DNA of 64,000 nucleotides. It comes from Vibrio sp. RE88 (lineage in GTDB: Bacteria > Pseudomonadota > Gammaproteobacteria > Enterobacterales > Vibrionaceae). How positions within the stretch are numbered: position 1 is the first letter of the stretch; every line of letters starts with the position of its first letter. Below are positions 1 to 8,849 of the stretch, piece after piece. The position numbers and the translations under genes were made by a program. Location: positions 682,001 through 746,000 of the forward strand of contig NZ_VTYQ01000003.1 of NCBI RefSeq assembly GCF_013113835.1, in the 5' to 3' direction. The notes under the pieces were generated by a model that saw nothing but the letters and a program-made list of their open reading frames with translations, was not told the origin of the DNA and searched no databases.

Positions 1-312
1 CGTCATATATAAACTTCGCTCGAGACACGTCGCATCAACAACGTTAATGATTAAATCCGCTGGATGTGTCAAGACCGCACGTGAGGCAATTGACTCATCG
101 ATACTGTTGCCATCGTTACCACTATCTAATGCGTAGATGCCAGGAAGGTCGGTGAGCATGAAATCATCACCAGAATGACTGTAACGACCGGTTTTCTTTT
201 CAACCGTCACACCTGCCCAGTTACCGACTTGCTGTTTGGCACCTGTCAAACCATTAAACAGGGTTGTTTTACCACTGTTTGGGTTACCGACAGTCAGAAT
301 TTTGTATTTCAT
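1..312 (-). CDS. feoB: Ferrous iron transporter FeoB, N-terminal part (cut by window edge)
   Basis: The first 104 codons are present; the rest lies left of the window. FeoB is the inner-membrane GTPase permease that imports Fe2+. The translation begins MKYKILTVGNPNSGKTTLF and shows the G1 P-loop (GNPNSGKT), the G3 motif DLPG and a G4-region NVVDA, all typical of the FeoB G domain. The start ATG shares one base with the feoA stop (TGATG), so the two genes are translationally coupled and form one operon. The transmembrane part cannot be judged here. Confidence 0.97.
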   Translation of the reverse strand, partial: MKYKILTVGNPNSGKTTLFNGLTGAKQQVGNWAGVTVEKKTGRYSHSGDDFMLTDLPGIYALDSGNDGNSIDESIASRAVLTHPADLIINVVDATCLERSLYMT

Positions 313-539
313 CAGTTGGCCTCTACATGAATTGAATTAGCAATATTGGTTCTGACTGCGAGAGACACACCGCGAACTTCAACCTGAAGAGGATCGCCCA
401 TTGGGGCCTTACGAATAAGCGTGACTGGAGTTTGAGGAAGCAACCCCATCACCATCAGCTTTTTTCTAACTTCATTAGAAAGCTCTGAAAAACCGGTGAT
501 CGTTGCTTTTTGCCCTTGCGTTAAATCTGAAAGTTTCAT
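312..539 (-). CDS. feoA: Ferrous iron transport protein FeoA
   Basis: This 75-residue protein is a small SH3-like cytoplasmic partner of FeoB, needed for Fe2+ uptake. The sequence (MKLSDLTQGQKATITGF..., then MGLLPQTPVTLIRKAPMGDP) matches the FeoA domain over its full length. It is the first gene of feoAB: its stop overlaps the feoB start by one base. A Fur-like site lies 23-41 bp upstream, consistent with iron repression. No feoC can be assessed because feoB runs out of the window. Confidence 0.96.
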   Translation of the reverse strand: MKLSDLTQGQKATITGFSELSNEVRKKLMVMGLLPQTPVTLIRKAPMGDPLQVEVRGVSLAVRTNIANSIHVEAN

Positions 540-561
540 AGACAGGCCAATTAAAGATAAA

Positions 562-580
562 AATGAGAAATATTATTATT
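562..580. promoter_or_regulatory. Candidate Fur operator upstream of feoA
   Basis: The stretch AATGAGAAATATTATTATT departs at two specified positions from the Vibrio Fur consensus AATGA-n-AAT-n-ATT-n-TCATT. It sits 23-41 bp before the feoA start, where a repressor would cover the promoter. Regulation of feo by Fur is established in vibrios; binding at this exact site is inferred from the motif and position. Confidence 0.55.
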
Positions 581-746
581 AAGACTTTAGATCTTAGCCT
601 GTGTAAATTTTGTAAATCTTGTCTGAAATCAAACATTGCGAATATGGAACGTCATTTTCGTCAATTAAACACCCGTTAATTCCGTTAAAAACAATCATTT
701 TTGGTCAGTTAATCAACACAGTCCATTTCAAACACCTGCCAAGAAA

Positions 747-776
747 TTGACAAAAACCCATTTAAAATCAGATATA
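747..776 (+). promoter_or_regulatory. Candidate sigma-70 promoter for the small RNA
   Basis: A perfect -35 element TTGACA (747-752) is followed after 18 bp by GATATA (771-776), with overlapping TATATA at 773-778. Transcription would start near 783. This is the best plus-strand promoter-like pair before the hairpins at 899-976. A closer start near 840-870 cannot be excluded. Confidence 0.4.
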
Positions 777-782
777 TAAGCA

Positions 783-987
783 CCATGTCGCTTTTATCAT
801 GTAACCTTGGCGTTAATTTTATAAGTAAAATAAGTCGATAGTTTTATAGTTAAACACGTCGACAAGGAGAGCTCCTTAAAAGACATTGAATTCCAGAGGT
901 GGTGCTACCCGCACCACTCCGGCAGCAAGCGAAGGTGTCATTGGCACCCGTGGTATAGTCCCCCCGGCTATACCACGATATTTTTTT
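783..987 (+). ncRNA. Candidate intergenic small RNA (unnamed)
   Basis: An orphan plus-strand transcript is suggested by an upstream -35/-10 pair and an unattached Rho-independent terminator. The predicted RNA has a 7-bp stem (GTGGTGC 899-905 with GCACCAC 911-917, loop TACCC), a short GGTG/CACC stem (934-948), and a 9-bp terminator stem (950-958 with 968-976) followed by GATA and seven T. The terminator loop is TCCCCCCGG, a C-rich seed able to pair with G-rich Shine-Dalgarno sequences. I compared it from memory with RyhB, Spot 42, Qrr, VqmR, GcvB and CyaR and recognise none. The 5' end is uncertain. Its position beside feoA hints at a metal-related role, but that is inference only. Confidence 0.5.
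950..987 (+). terminator. Intrinsic terminator of the candidate sRNA
   Basis: A perfect 9-bp stem GTGGTATAG / CTATACCAC encloses the loop TCCCCCCGG and is followed by GATA and TTTTTTT (981-987). The T-run fixes the direction as plus. No plus-strand protein gene lies upstream. Confidence 0.8.
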
Positions 988-1087
988 CATCACGCATCAC
1001 GCCAATCAGTGTGCTAAGTACAGCCTCCTTAACACAACTCATTTTATTTAGCTTTTTGATTCATTTAAGTCGATAGGCAACGTCAAG

Positions 1088-4000
1088 TCACCGATCTTGC
1101 TCTTCAATAAACTGAGAAGGGGAAACGCCAAAACGATGTTTAAATCGTTGGCTAAAGTAGGAAGGGTCATTGAACCCGCATTCGAAGGCTACATCTGAGA
1201 TTTTCTCACCAGCCAACAAACGTCGACAAGCATAGTCCAGCCGTACTTCGGTCACGTAGTCCATAAACGTACGTTCTGCAGCTGACTTAAATCGACGCTG
1301 TAAACTACGCTCGGATACGTACATTTGCTTAGCCGCTGAAGCCGTACCAAATTCCGGATCTGAATAATGTTTGACGACCAAAGCTTCGAGTTTTTCAATC
1401 CACGGGTCTTTCGATTGTTCTTCAGATAAACCTGTGTCGGTAAGCTGAACAATCGAGTTTTCTTCAAATTCACTACCAACTGGCCAAACAAACTCAATTA
1501 AGTTTCGTTCATCAGAACTGTATCGATGGAAATTGCCGCCATTTTCTTTGACCAAAGACTCGATTTCATTCCACACTTCAATGGCTGTCACGGAAGTATC
1601 ATCAAGCTTTGCGCCTTGCTCGGTCATGGAAAAGTAGACTTTTTCGTCATTGATACGATACCGCATCAGCACGACTTGCCCGCGATATGAGCGCTTAATC
1701 AGGTTATCAATCAGAAGATTAAACACACTATCGAGGTTAAAAGCGTCGAGCGTGACATAAATGTCCTTATCTTCTTCTGAGTTTATCTCGACAGATAAAC
1801 CAGCCTTACTAAGCTCTTCTTGCCAACCATCCAATGCAGAGCGCAATACCAAAGACAGGTTGTAAACTGGCAAGGCATCACCATTAGCCGCGCGAACGTT
1901 GAGCAGTAGATCCAGTTCATGAATCATAAATCTCAATAATTGCTGTTTGCCTTGTTCTGAATCAGTGGTCGTCTGTGATGCACACCCTTGCAGCCTTTCC
2001 CGCAAAGATTGCACCGACTGTCGATAGAGGATACGCCGGATTTGTAGCTGTTTTCTTAATTGATCGTTGTTGGTCAGCAGGATTCGGCTTTGATGACGCA
2101 GCTGATTAGTCTTGAGCGCTACCTGAGACTTCAACTCTTTATTGGTTCTTGCCATCATGCGGGAGCGCCAATAAATAACAAACGCTAACAGAATAAAAAC
2201 GGCGGTCACGTAGGAGAAGATCGCATACCCTCGGATATACCAGGGCTCATCAACTGAGAAAACAAACGGCTCAATAGCACTCTGCGCCATACCATTATTT
2301 ACAGCACGCACTTCAAGCGCGTAGTCGCCAGGAAGGATATGTTCTATGGTCAGCTTCATTCCTTCGAGGTCTTGCCATTCTTCCTGCGCTCCCAATCGAT
2401 ATTGTAGGGAAACATTACTGACCTGTGGAAGCACACCAAACTGAAAAGCGATTGATTCCCCGTATGTCACGTGCGGAGCACCTAAAATACTCCCTCCAAG
2501 AGAATACAGCTCTTGGTTAGCAACCACTTGGCTGTATATCACCTGTACGTTGGGGGATTGGCTGGCACTGAGACTTTTGGTGTCCACCTTGATGAGGTTT
2601 CGCCTAGAGCCAAGTAATAGATTTTGCTGGCTTTCTGAGCCTGGGCTGCATAATCCTGACTGGAATTCGTTGTTCACTAAGCCGAGTGGCTCACCATAAT
2701 GTGCTTCGATTTGCCCGTTACTCGAATAGCGAGTCAACCCCGCTGACGAAGTCATCCAGATGCCATTACGATTACTGATCAAACACTTAGGTGTGATATG
2801 ATCATCCACCATAGTTAGAGACTTAAGTTGCAAGCTGGCTACGTCTAATTGATACAATCCGTAAGTGCTCGCCACCCACACTTCACCATCATTCACTTCT
2901 TTTATGCTAGCCACACGTCCATAGTGTTCTGAGGCACTAACATAATGAATTTGACCGTTAATCAGTACATAGGTGCCGTGATCGGTCCCCAACACTAAAC
3001 TGCCATTGTCAGCCACCGTCATCTGAGTAACCTGTGCTGGTAAATACTTGTTCAGCATCCACTCAGAGCCATATTGCATCAACTCGCGACTTTTGGTGCC
3101 AAAGCGCCACAACTTGTGATCGCTGGCGCCCCAGATTCGACCCTGTTGATCCAATTCCAATAACTCAACCGACGAGGTTTTTAAAAAGTTAGGTAAACGA
3201 TCTGCAACCACAGTACCGGATACACTATCAATACAAATGATGCCATTCTCGGTGGCTAACCAGAGCACGCCATTATGCTCAATAACATCGTTGACTCTAC
3301 CTTTATAAAGCAGCTTTCTGGACGCCTTGCGGTTCAATTTAAGTGAATACACCCCCACATTGGTGACCATCCAAAATCCACTACGACTCTTCTTATTAAT
3401 CAGTTGAATCAGCTTTTCTGACGTGGCTCCTCGGCTTAACATCAAATCAGGAAAGCGCTTAAATTGATGAGCAAACAATGAGAAATAATGAATGCCCCGC
3501 TCAGTGGCGATCCACATTCCCCCTCGATGATCATTGAGCAGTGAGTAAACCTTTTCGCCAAACAGCGCATAACTGTGTGTACGGTCTCTGGAGAAATAAG
3601 CGCTCTCTTGTGATGCAAAGGAATACGCCTGCAAGCCAGACTCTGTACCTATCCAGTATCCTTTTTGCGTTTCCGCAATACTCAAAACATGCCCACCCGG
3701 TATTCGTTTCAGTGGCTCATCGGGGTGGTTAAGATTGAAGAGAATTGTTCCGTGTCGAGTTCCGACGACCAATTCTTGACGTTTTTCGGAAAAATAGAGG
3801 GTTTCTATATGGCTAGTGCCAGAGCGAGGCGCATGTTCAAAACGGCTGCCATCTGACAAATACACTCCGGAATTGGTCGCCAGCACCCACTTTGACTGAA
3901 TCAGTTTGGCATCGGTAATGTTGATTTGAGCAGATTGGTTGTACTGATACAGTCCCATTAATGAATAAGAAGAAAATTCTCCACTATCAACATGATAGGT

Positions 4001-4417
4001 GTAGAAGTTTGAAGCATCAGACACCCAAACGTAACGACCAGACACCCCTATTCGTAAAATCTCAGTACCCGGTGTGAGGCTGAACATCAGCTCTCGACTT
4101 TTACCCGGGGTGGTGCGATAAATCTCATTGCCCGCAAATGACCAAAAAGCACTGTCGAGAAAGGCAACTTGGTCTGATTCAAATTCGAGTGCAGAACCTG
4201 ATTTGGGCAAAATGTTTTGCCCGTCAAAAAACAGCACCTGATTTCTAACATCTTGAAACCAGATACCACCATTGTCAGCGAGGAAAAGTTCTTTAGCGGC
4301 AAACGCTTTGCCCTGAGCTTGCGTTGGCAGAGGGTAGAAAACTGACAAAGGGAGATCCATTGCCATCGCGAAACGAGTCAAAAATAAAAACGACAGAAAA
4401 CAAACAGCTTGTTTCAC
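1088..4417 (-). CDS. One-piece membrane sensor with beta-propeller, degenerate kinase and AraC-type HTH
   Basis: This 1109-residue protein has the layout of a hybrid two-component regulator. There is a signal peptide (1-19), a periplasmic propeller of two-component-propeller type repeats (about 20-640), a Y_Y_Y-like beta domain (about 650-705) and one membrane helix (about 727-748). A coiled coil, a histidine-kinase-like region (about 825-960) and a C-terminal AraC-family HTH (about 1004-1103, ...GFNDPSYFSQRFKHRFGVSP) follow. The H-box remnant reads FMIHELDLLLN, keeping His-Glu. The ATP-binding boxes look degenerate (EQGAK where DxGxG is expected) and there is no receiver domain between kinase and HTH. 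It is probably a ligand-sensing transcription factor anchored in the inner membrane. The ligand is unknown; the feo and znu neighbours suggest, but do not show, a metal link. Confidence 0.85.
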   Translation of the reverse strand: MKQAVCFLSFLFLTRFAMAMDLPLSVFYPLPTQAQGKAFAAKELFLADNGGIWFQDVRNQVLFFDGQNILPKSGSALEFESDQVAFLDSAFWSFAGNEIYRTTPGKSRELMFSLTPGTEILRIGVSGRYVWVSDASNFYTYHVDSGEFSSYSLMGLYQYNQSAQINITDAKLIQSKWVLATNSGVYLSDGSRFEHAPRSGTSHIETLYFSEKRQELVVGTRHGTILFNLNHPDEPLKRIPGGHVLSIAETQKGYWIGTESGLQAYSFASQESAYFSRDRTHSYALFGEKVYSLLNDHRGGMWIATERGIHYFSLFAHQFKRFPDLMLSRGATSEKLIQLINKKSRSGFWMVTNVGVYSLKLNRKASRKLLYKGRVNDVIEHNGVLWLATENGIICIDSVSGTVVADRLPNFLKTSSVELLELDQQGRIWGASDHKLWRFGTKSRELMQYGSEWMLNKYLPAQVTQMTVADNGSLVLGTDHGTYVLINGQIHYVSASEHYGRVASIKEVNDGEVWVASTYGLYQLDVASLQLKSLTMVDDHITPKCLISNRNGIWMTSSAGLTRYSSNGQIEAHYGEPLGLVNNEFQSGLCSPGSESQQNLLLGSRRNLIKVDTKSLSASQSPNVQVIYSQVVANQELYSLGGSILGAPHVTYGESIAFQFGVLPQVSNVSLQYRLGAQEEWQDLEGMKLTIEHILPGDYALEVRAVNNGMAQSAIEPFVFSVDEPWYIRGYAIFSYVTAVFILLAFVIYWRSRMMARTNKELKSQVALKTNQLRHQSRILLTNNDQLRKQLQIRRILYRQSVQSLRERLQGCASQTTTDSEQGKQQLLRFMIHELDLLLNVRAANGDALPVYNLSLVLRSALDGWQEELSKAGLSVEINSEEDKDIYVTLDAFNLDSVFNLLIDNLIKRSYRGQVVLMRYRINDEKVYFSMTEQGAKLDDTSVTAIEVWNEIESLVKENGGNFHRYSSDERNLIEFVWPVGSEFEENSIVQLTDTGLSEEQSKDPWIEKLEALVVKHYSDPEFGTASAAKQMYVSERSLQRRFKSAAERTFMDYVTEVRLDYACRRLLAGEKISDVAFECGFNDPSYFSQRFKHRFGVSPSQFIEEQDR

Positions 4418-4535
4418 TAGCGATTCCCTTGCAGCAATATTGGACAGTCAATAACATTCCATACCTAAGCGTTTCGAAGGACCCGCCCAGATTAGGACTC
4501 AAGGTTAATTGAACTGAGTCATCAAATTATTTTGT

Positions 4536-4548
4536 GATAATAATTATC
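4536..4548. promoter_or_regulatory. Perfect GATAAT-n-ATTATC palindrome (Fur-like core)
   Basis: GATAATAATTATC is an exact 6-1-6 inverted repeat matching the core of the classical Fur box. It lies 119-131 bp upstream of the minus-strand regulator start at 4417 and beyond the znuA terminator. AT-rich palindromes can occur by chance, so a Fur role is tentative. Confidence 0.35.
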
Positions 4549-4613
4549 TTGGATTTCCAATGATAAACAAGATGCTGCTTCAAAAAATCGGCGTTTTCTT
4601 ATCTGGATCAATC

Positions 4614-4641
4614 AAAAAAGGGAAGCGTTATGCTTCCCTTT
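4614..4641 (-). terminator. Terminator downstream of znuA
   Basis: A 10-bp stem AAAGGGAAGC / GCTTCCCTTT with loop GTTAT (plus-strand reading) is followed on the minus strand by a run of T. It starts 21 bp after the znuA stop. Confidence 0.85.
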
Positions 4642-4661
4642 GATGACATATCACACAGATA

Positions 4662-5540
4662 TTAGTTGCTAAGACATTCAGTAAAGCTGTCTGTGATGGA
4701 CTGAATAAAAGTAAAGTAGCTGCCTGGTCCAACTTGAATATTAGTACCAATAGGATCAAGTACACCTTGTCTGGCTTGACTACCACGCGTCACAGACTCA
4801 ACAACGGCTGGAGTAAACTGAGGTTCAGCAAAGACACACTTAGCATCCCCTTTTGCTAATGCTTTCTTGATTTTGATGAGTGTCTTAGCTCCCGGCTTTC
4901 TCTCAGGGCTGACCGTAAATTCACCTAAATGATTCAAGCCATAATCCTGCTCAAAATAACCATAGGCATCATGAAATACGTAGTAACCCACATCTTTTAC
5001 TGGCTCTAACGCCGCACGCCATTTTTCATCGTACTGGTTTGCATTTTTCACAAACGTCTGATAGTTCGCTTGATAAACCTCTTTATTGCTCGGGTCTAAC
5101 TCAGCAAGTTTTTGGCTGATCGCTTCCGCGGCCTTGATGCTCTGCTCACGACCTAACCAGAAATGCGGATCGTGTGAACCATGATTATGCCCATCATGAT
5201 CGTGATTATGCCCACCTTCAGAAAACTCACGAAGTTCCAAACCATCTACTTCACTTATGGTCAAAACATTCTTCTGATCCTCAAGAACTTTGGTTAAAAA
5301 AGGTTCTAGGTCATTACCAAACCAAACCACCAAATCCGCTTTTCTAACTCGCTTCACATCAGATGGTTTCAGCGCATAGTCATGCGGAGAAGTGTTGGAC
5401 TCAAGCAATAAATCTGGCTCAGAAACTCCTTTTGTAATCTCATAGGTAATCATCTGAATGGGTTTAATACTGGTCAGTATTTCACTGGCGTTTGCACTAC
5501 CTATAGCAAAAATGGATAGCAAAGGAATAAGGTGTTTCAT
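4662..5540 (-). CDS. znuA: Zinc ABC transporter periplasmic binding protein ZnuA
   Basis: This 292-residue cluster A-I metal-binding protein captures periplasmic Zn2+ for ZnuBC. It has a signal peptide ending SANA (about residue 18). The first metal-ligand histidine is in NTSPHDYALKPSD, and a His/Asp-rich loop (GGHNHDHDGHNHGSHDPHF, about 109-127) is characteristic of zinc rather than manganese binders. Further ligand regions are FHDAYGYFE and FAEPQF. Two cysteines (CVFAEP and the C-terminal ECLSN) fit the ZnuA disulfide. It is transcribed divergently from znuCB across an 82-bp gap containing a Zur-type operator. Confidence 0.96.
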   Translation of the reverse strand: MKHLIPLLSIFAIGSANASEILTSIKPIQMITYEITKGVSEPDLLLESNTSPHDYALKPSDVKRVRKADLVVWFGNDLEPFLTKVLEDQKNVLTISEVDGLELREFSEGGHNHDHDGHNHGSHDPHFWLGREQSIKAAEAISQKLAELDPSNKEVYQANYQTFVKNANQYDEKWRAALEPVKDVGYYVFHDAYGYFEQDYGLNHLGEFTVSPERKPGAKTLIKIKKALAKGDAKCVFAEPQFTPAVVESVTRGSQARQGVLDPIGTNIQVGPGSYFTFIQSITDSFTECLSN

Positions 5541-5577
5541 AAATCAATACCACTAGTCTCTGGCGTTAAAGTTTTTC

Positions 5578-5598
5578 AAATGTTACATTATAACAATA
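5578..5598. promoter_or_regulatory. Zur operator between znuA and znuCB
   Basis: AAATGTTACATTATAACAAT has the arms TGTTA-n5-TAACA with the same spacing as the E. coli znu Zur box. It sits midway between the divergent starts, so one site could repress both transcripts when zinc is sufficient. The assignment rests on motif and position. Confidence 0.75.
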
Positions 5599-5622
5599 GT
5601 TATTTGCAAATGAGTTCCATTC

Positions 5623-6408
5623 ATGTCGGCACTGGTCGAACTTCAACAAGTCTGTGTTCAATTTGGAGAACGCAAAGTCCTTGATAATATTAGCCTTACC
5701 CTCAAACGAGGAGAAATAACAACATTAATAGGCCCTAACGGAGCAGGTAAATCGACTCTCGTGAAGGTGTTGTTAGGTCTCCAAAAGCAGTTCAGCGGGA
5801 CAGTCAATAAGACGCAAAACCTGAAAATTGGTTACGTCCCTCAAAAGCTTAGGCTGAATGACGCATTGCCTCTGGATGTGAAACGTTTCATGAAGCTCGC
5901 GGGTAAGTTTAGTGAGCAAGAGCTGCAAGATGCGTTGAAACTTGTCGGGGCACAGCACTTGATGCGAGCAAACATGCACTCTTTGTCTGGTGGAGAGAGC
6001 CAACGTGTTCTTTTAGCAAGAGCACTACTGCAACGACCAGACTTGCTGGTTCTAGATGAGCCTGCTCAAGGTGTCGATGTCCAAGGACAGATTGATTTAT
6101 ATGAGTTAATTGATACTATTCGCCATCGCTTCAGTTGCGCGGTGTTTATGGTATCCCATGACTTACATCTGGTGATGGCGAAAACTGATGACGTCATCTG
6201 CCTCAATCATCATATTTGTTGTTCAGGCGCGCCGGCGGACATCACCAAACACCCAAGTTATATTGCTCTGTTTGGCGAAACGAGAAATGAGTCTCTCGCG
6301 TTTTACCACCACCAGCATCAACATCATCACCATGACTTAGCGGGTGATCCAGTATCTGGCGAAGCGTCTACCTGTTCACAGCATTCACACGGTCACCATC
6401 ATGATTGA
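5623..6408 (+). CDS. znuC: Zinc ABC transporter ATP-binding protein ZnuC
   Basis: This 261-residue ABC ATPase powers zinc import. Walker A is GPNGAGKST, the signature is LSGGESQRV, Walker B is LLVLDEP and the switch His is in MVSHDLH. An unusual feature is the C-terminal tail (about residues 228-261), which is packed with His ([11 protein letters not shown]... and HSHGHHHD) and ends in the last residue. Such a tail could bind zinc on the cytoplasmic side. The gene overlaps znuB by 8 bp, so translation is coupled. Confidence 0.96.
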   Translation: MSALVELQQVCVQFGERKVLDNISLTLKRGEITTLIGPNGAGKSTLVKVLLGLQKQFSGTVNKTQNLKIGYVPQKLRLNDALPLDVKRFMKLAGKFSEQELQDALKLVGAQHLMRANMHSLSGGESQRVLLARALLQRPDLLVLDEPAQGVDVQGQIDLYELIDTIRHRFSCAVFMVSHDLHLVMAKTDDVICLNHHICCSGAPADITKHPSYIALFGETRNESLAFYHHQHQHHHHDLAGDPVSGEASTCSQHSHGHHHD

Positions 6409-7186
6409 GTTTCTATTACCTTCTATTCTTGCTGGCTTGGGGATTGCAGCTATCGCAGGACCGCTAGGCTCATTTGTTGTATGGCGCAGAATGGCTTACT
6501 TTGGCGACACCTTAGCTCATGCCTCCTTGATGGGACTTGCATTAGGCTTCCTGCTTGACGTCAATCTGTATTTTGCTCTGATTGTCTGCTGCTTGGCTCT
6601 CGCCTTTATTCTTGTCGCCCTCCAGAGACAACAGTTGGTCGCAACCGATACGCTGCTGGGTATTCTGGCGCACAGTGCTTTGTCTCTTGGCTTAGTGGCG
6701 GTCGGCTTCCTAGACAATGTACGAATTGACCTGATGAGTTACTTGTTTGGCGATTTACTGGCTGTTAGCCCAACGGACCTCGTTTATATCTACGCAGGCG
6801 CAGCGCTAGTTTCCGCAATACTGGTCTATTTTTGGCGTTCTCTGCTGGCAACAACGGTTAACGAAGACCTCGCCGCTGTAGAAGGCCACAATGTCGACTT
6901 AATGCGTTTGGTGCTGATGATTATGGTTGGCCTTGTGATTGCCATCGGTATGAAATTCGTCGGGGCTTTGATCATGACTTCGCTGTTGATTATTCCAGCG
7001 GCTACCGCGCGGCGATTCTCTAAAACGCCAGAGCAGATGGCCATAACTGCCTCTTTTATTGGTGCAGTCGCTGTGCTCTTAGGCCTTAGCCTCTCATGGC
7101 ATTACGATACGCCAGCGGGGCCTTCAGTGGTCATCAGTGCCACCGCGATGTTTATGTTGTCACAGTTATACCGAGTAAAAGCGTAA
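6401..7186 (+). CDS. znuB: Zinc ABC transporter permease ZnuB
   Basis: This 261-residue ABC-3 family inner-membrane permease has multiple hydrophobic segments starting [20 protein letters not shown]. The start at 6401 was chosen because it gives the canonical ZnuB N-terminus and an 8-bp overlap with znuC; the frame stays open upstream but would add 19 non-homologous residues. The family motif [10 protein letters not shown] and the helix [20 protein letters not shown] are present. The stop is followed immediately by a 7-bp tandem repeat and then a terminator. Confidence 0.95.
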   Translation: MIEFLLPSILAGLGIAAIAGPLGSFVVWRRMAYFGDTLAHASLMGLALGFLLDVNLYFALIVCCLALAFILVALQRQQLVATDTLLGILAHSALSLGLVAVGFLDNVRIDLMSYLFGDLLAVSPTDLVYIYAGAALVSAILVYFWRSLLATTVNEDLAAVEGHNVDLMRLVLMIMVGLVIAIGMKFVGALIMTSLLIIPAATARRFSKTPEQMAITASFIGAVAVLLGLSLSWHYDTPAGPSVVISATAMFMLSQLYRVKA

Positions 7187-7242
7187 GCGAGAAGCGAGAA
7201 GCGAGAAGCGAGAAGCGAGAAGCGAGAAGCGAGAAGCGAGAA
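7187..7242. repeat. Tandem repeat, eight perfect copies of GCGAGAA
   Basis: Fifty-six bases are made of exactly eight head-to-tail GCGAGAA units, starting on the base after the znuB stop. A partial unit-like GCGTAA (the last codon and stop) precedes it. The array lies in the 3' UTR between znuB and its terminator, so copy-number change would not alter the protein. It is a slippage-prone VNTR. Confidence 0.98.
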
Positions 7243-7244
7243 TG

Positions 7245-7278
7245 AAAAAGGGTTGGCGCAAATGCGTCAACCCTTTTT
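7245..7278. terminator. Bidirectional terminator between znuB and purF
   Basis: The stem AAAAAGGGTTG / CAACCCTTTTT around GCGCAAATGCGT carries T-runs on both strands. It lies between the convergent znuB (+) and purF (-) and can serve both. Confidence 0.88.
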
Positions 7279-7301
7279 GTTACCTAAACGATAATCGTAG
7301 A

Positions 7302-8816
7302 TTAGGCACCTTCATTGTGCAGTTCGAGGTTAGCCAGCTCTTGTTGAATATCGCGCTGTACTTTTGCATCATCACTACGTAATGACTCAAGGAAATCGAG
7401 GTACTTCTGGTCGATATCTCCAGTCACATACTCGCCATTAAAGACGGACGTTTCAAACTTAGTGATATCGGTGTTCCCCATGCCTACGGCTGCCACAAGA
7501 TCATCCAATGTTTGGAAGATTAGCTCATCGGCACCGATTTGCTTACAAATCGCATCGTTATCGCGACCGTGTGCTATCAGCTCATTCGCGCTTGGCATAT
7601 CAATGCCATAAACGTTCGGGAAACGAATTTCCGGTGCTGCAGAAACCATAAATACCTGTTTCGCGCCAGAGTCACGTGCCATTTCAATGATTTGCTCCGA
7701 TGTGGTGCCACGAACGATTGAGTCGTCCACCAACAGAACATTTTTATCCTTGAACTCAGAGCGGATAGCATTGAGCTTACGGCGAACCGATTTCTTGCGT
7801 TGCTGCTGACCCGGCATGATAAACGTACGGCCCACATAACGGTTCTTAACGAATCCTTGACGGTATGGTTTATCAATAGCTTGAGCAATCTGCAGAGCAA
7901 TATCGCATGACGTTTCAGGGATCGGGATAACCACATCGATATCTAGATGACTGTAGTCATCGCGAATGCGCTCGCCAAGCTTCTTGCCCATTTCGACACG
8001 TGCACTGTAAACAGAAATCTTATCAATGAAGGAATCTGGACGAGAGAAGTAAACAAACTCGAAGATACAAGGGTTTAAGGTAGGGTTGTCCGCACACTGT
8101 TTAGTGTGTAGCTGACCATCAAACGTTGCGTATATCGCCTCACCTGGCGCAACGTCACGGATGAAGTCAAAGCCAACGGCATCCAGCGCAACAGATTCAG
8201 AAGCCACCATGTATTCAACCGAATCCCCTACTTCACGCTTACCAAGACATAGAGGACGAATACCATTTGGGTCACGGAAAGCAATCATACCGTGACCTAT
8301 GATCATTGCTGACACAGCGTAAGCACCGCGAATCGTACGATGAACATTAGTCACCGCACGAAATACATCTTCTGCGGCTACATTGCCTTTCACTGTGTCA
8401 ATTTCGTGGGCAAGAACATTCAGTAATACTTCGGAGTCCGATGTGGTATTGACATGACGACGGTCTTTCTCAAACAATTTTTCACGAACTTCCGCTGCGT
8501 TGGTTAGGTTACCATTGTGAGCAAGCGTAATACCGAAAGGAGAATTAACATAGAAGGGTTGAGCTTCAGATGCGCTAGAACTACCCGCTGTTGGGTAGCG
8601 AACATGGCCAATACCGACCGTTCCCTGAAGGCGTTGCATGTGCTTTGCTTCAAACACATCTTTAACTAAACCGTTCGCCTTTCTCAGACGAAAACGATTG
8701 CTTTCTATGGTACAAATACCCGCGGCATCTTGGCCACGATGCTGCAACACAGTCAGTGCGTCATAGATAGACTGGTTTACAGGCGTTGTACCCACGATTC
8801 CAACAATACCACACAT
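7302..8816 (-). CDS. purF: Amidophosphoribosyltransferase PurF
   Basis: This 504-residue enzyme makes phosphoribosylamine from PRPP and glutamine, the first committed step of purine synthesis. The protein starts MCGIVGIVG, so Cys2 becomes the N-terminal nucleophile of the class II glutaminase domain without a propeptide. The PRPP-binding loop is [16 protein letters not shown]. Length and layout match the E. coli enzyme. It follows cvpA by 33 bp in a cvpA-purF operon with a PurR box upstream of cvpA. Confidence 0.98.
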   Translation of the reverse strand: MCGIVGIVGTTPVNQSIYDALTVLQHRGQDAAGICTIESNRFRLRKANGLVKDVFEAKHMQRLQGTVGIGHVRYPTAGSSSASEAQPFYVNSPFGITLAHNGNLTNAAEVREKLFEKDRRHVNTTSDSEVLLNVLAHEIDTVKGNVAAEDVFRAVTNVHRTIRGAYAVSAMIIGHGMIAFRDPNGIRPLCLGKREVGDSVEYMVASESVALDAVGFDFIRDVAPGEAIYATFDGQLHTKQCADNPTLNPCIFEFVYFSRPDSFIDKISVYSARVEMGKKLGERIRDDYSHLDIDVVIPIPETSCDIALQIAQAIDKPYRQGFVKNRYVGRTFIMPGQQQRKKSVRRKLNAIRSEFKDKNVLLVDDSIVRGTTSEQIIEMARDSGAKQVFMVSAAPEIRFPNVYGIDMPSANELIAHGRDNDAICKQIGADELIFQTLDDLVAAVGMGNTDITKFETSVFNGEYVTGDIDQKYLDFLESLRSDDAKVQRDIQQELANLELHNEGA

Positions 8817-8849
8817 GTCCTAACCCTCGATTTGCGACAATGGCTGGCG

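Larger units (their letters stand above)
540..1087. other. 548-bp intergenic region between feoA and the AraC-type regulator
   Basis: No protein gene of convincing quality lies here. The left third is the feoA promoter/Fur region. The rest carries a plus-strand promoter-like pair, three consecutive hairpins and a strong intrinsic terminator, annotated separately as a candidate small RNA. Both adjacent protein genes are on the minus strand, so the terminator at 950-987 belongs to neither. Confidence 0.7.

Noticed and set aside
890..1021. TTG-initiated 43-codon frame through the sRNA region, and a 46-codon minus-strand frame over the same bases
   Set aside because: Both run through the terminator stem, lack a properly spaced ribosome site, and the hairpins explain the sequence better.
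7577..7936. 119-codon frame on the minus strand inside purF
   Set aside because: Out-of-frame shadow of the clearly coding purF sequence.
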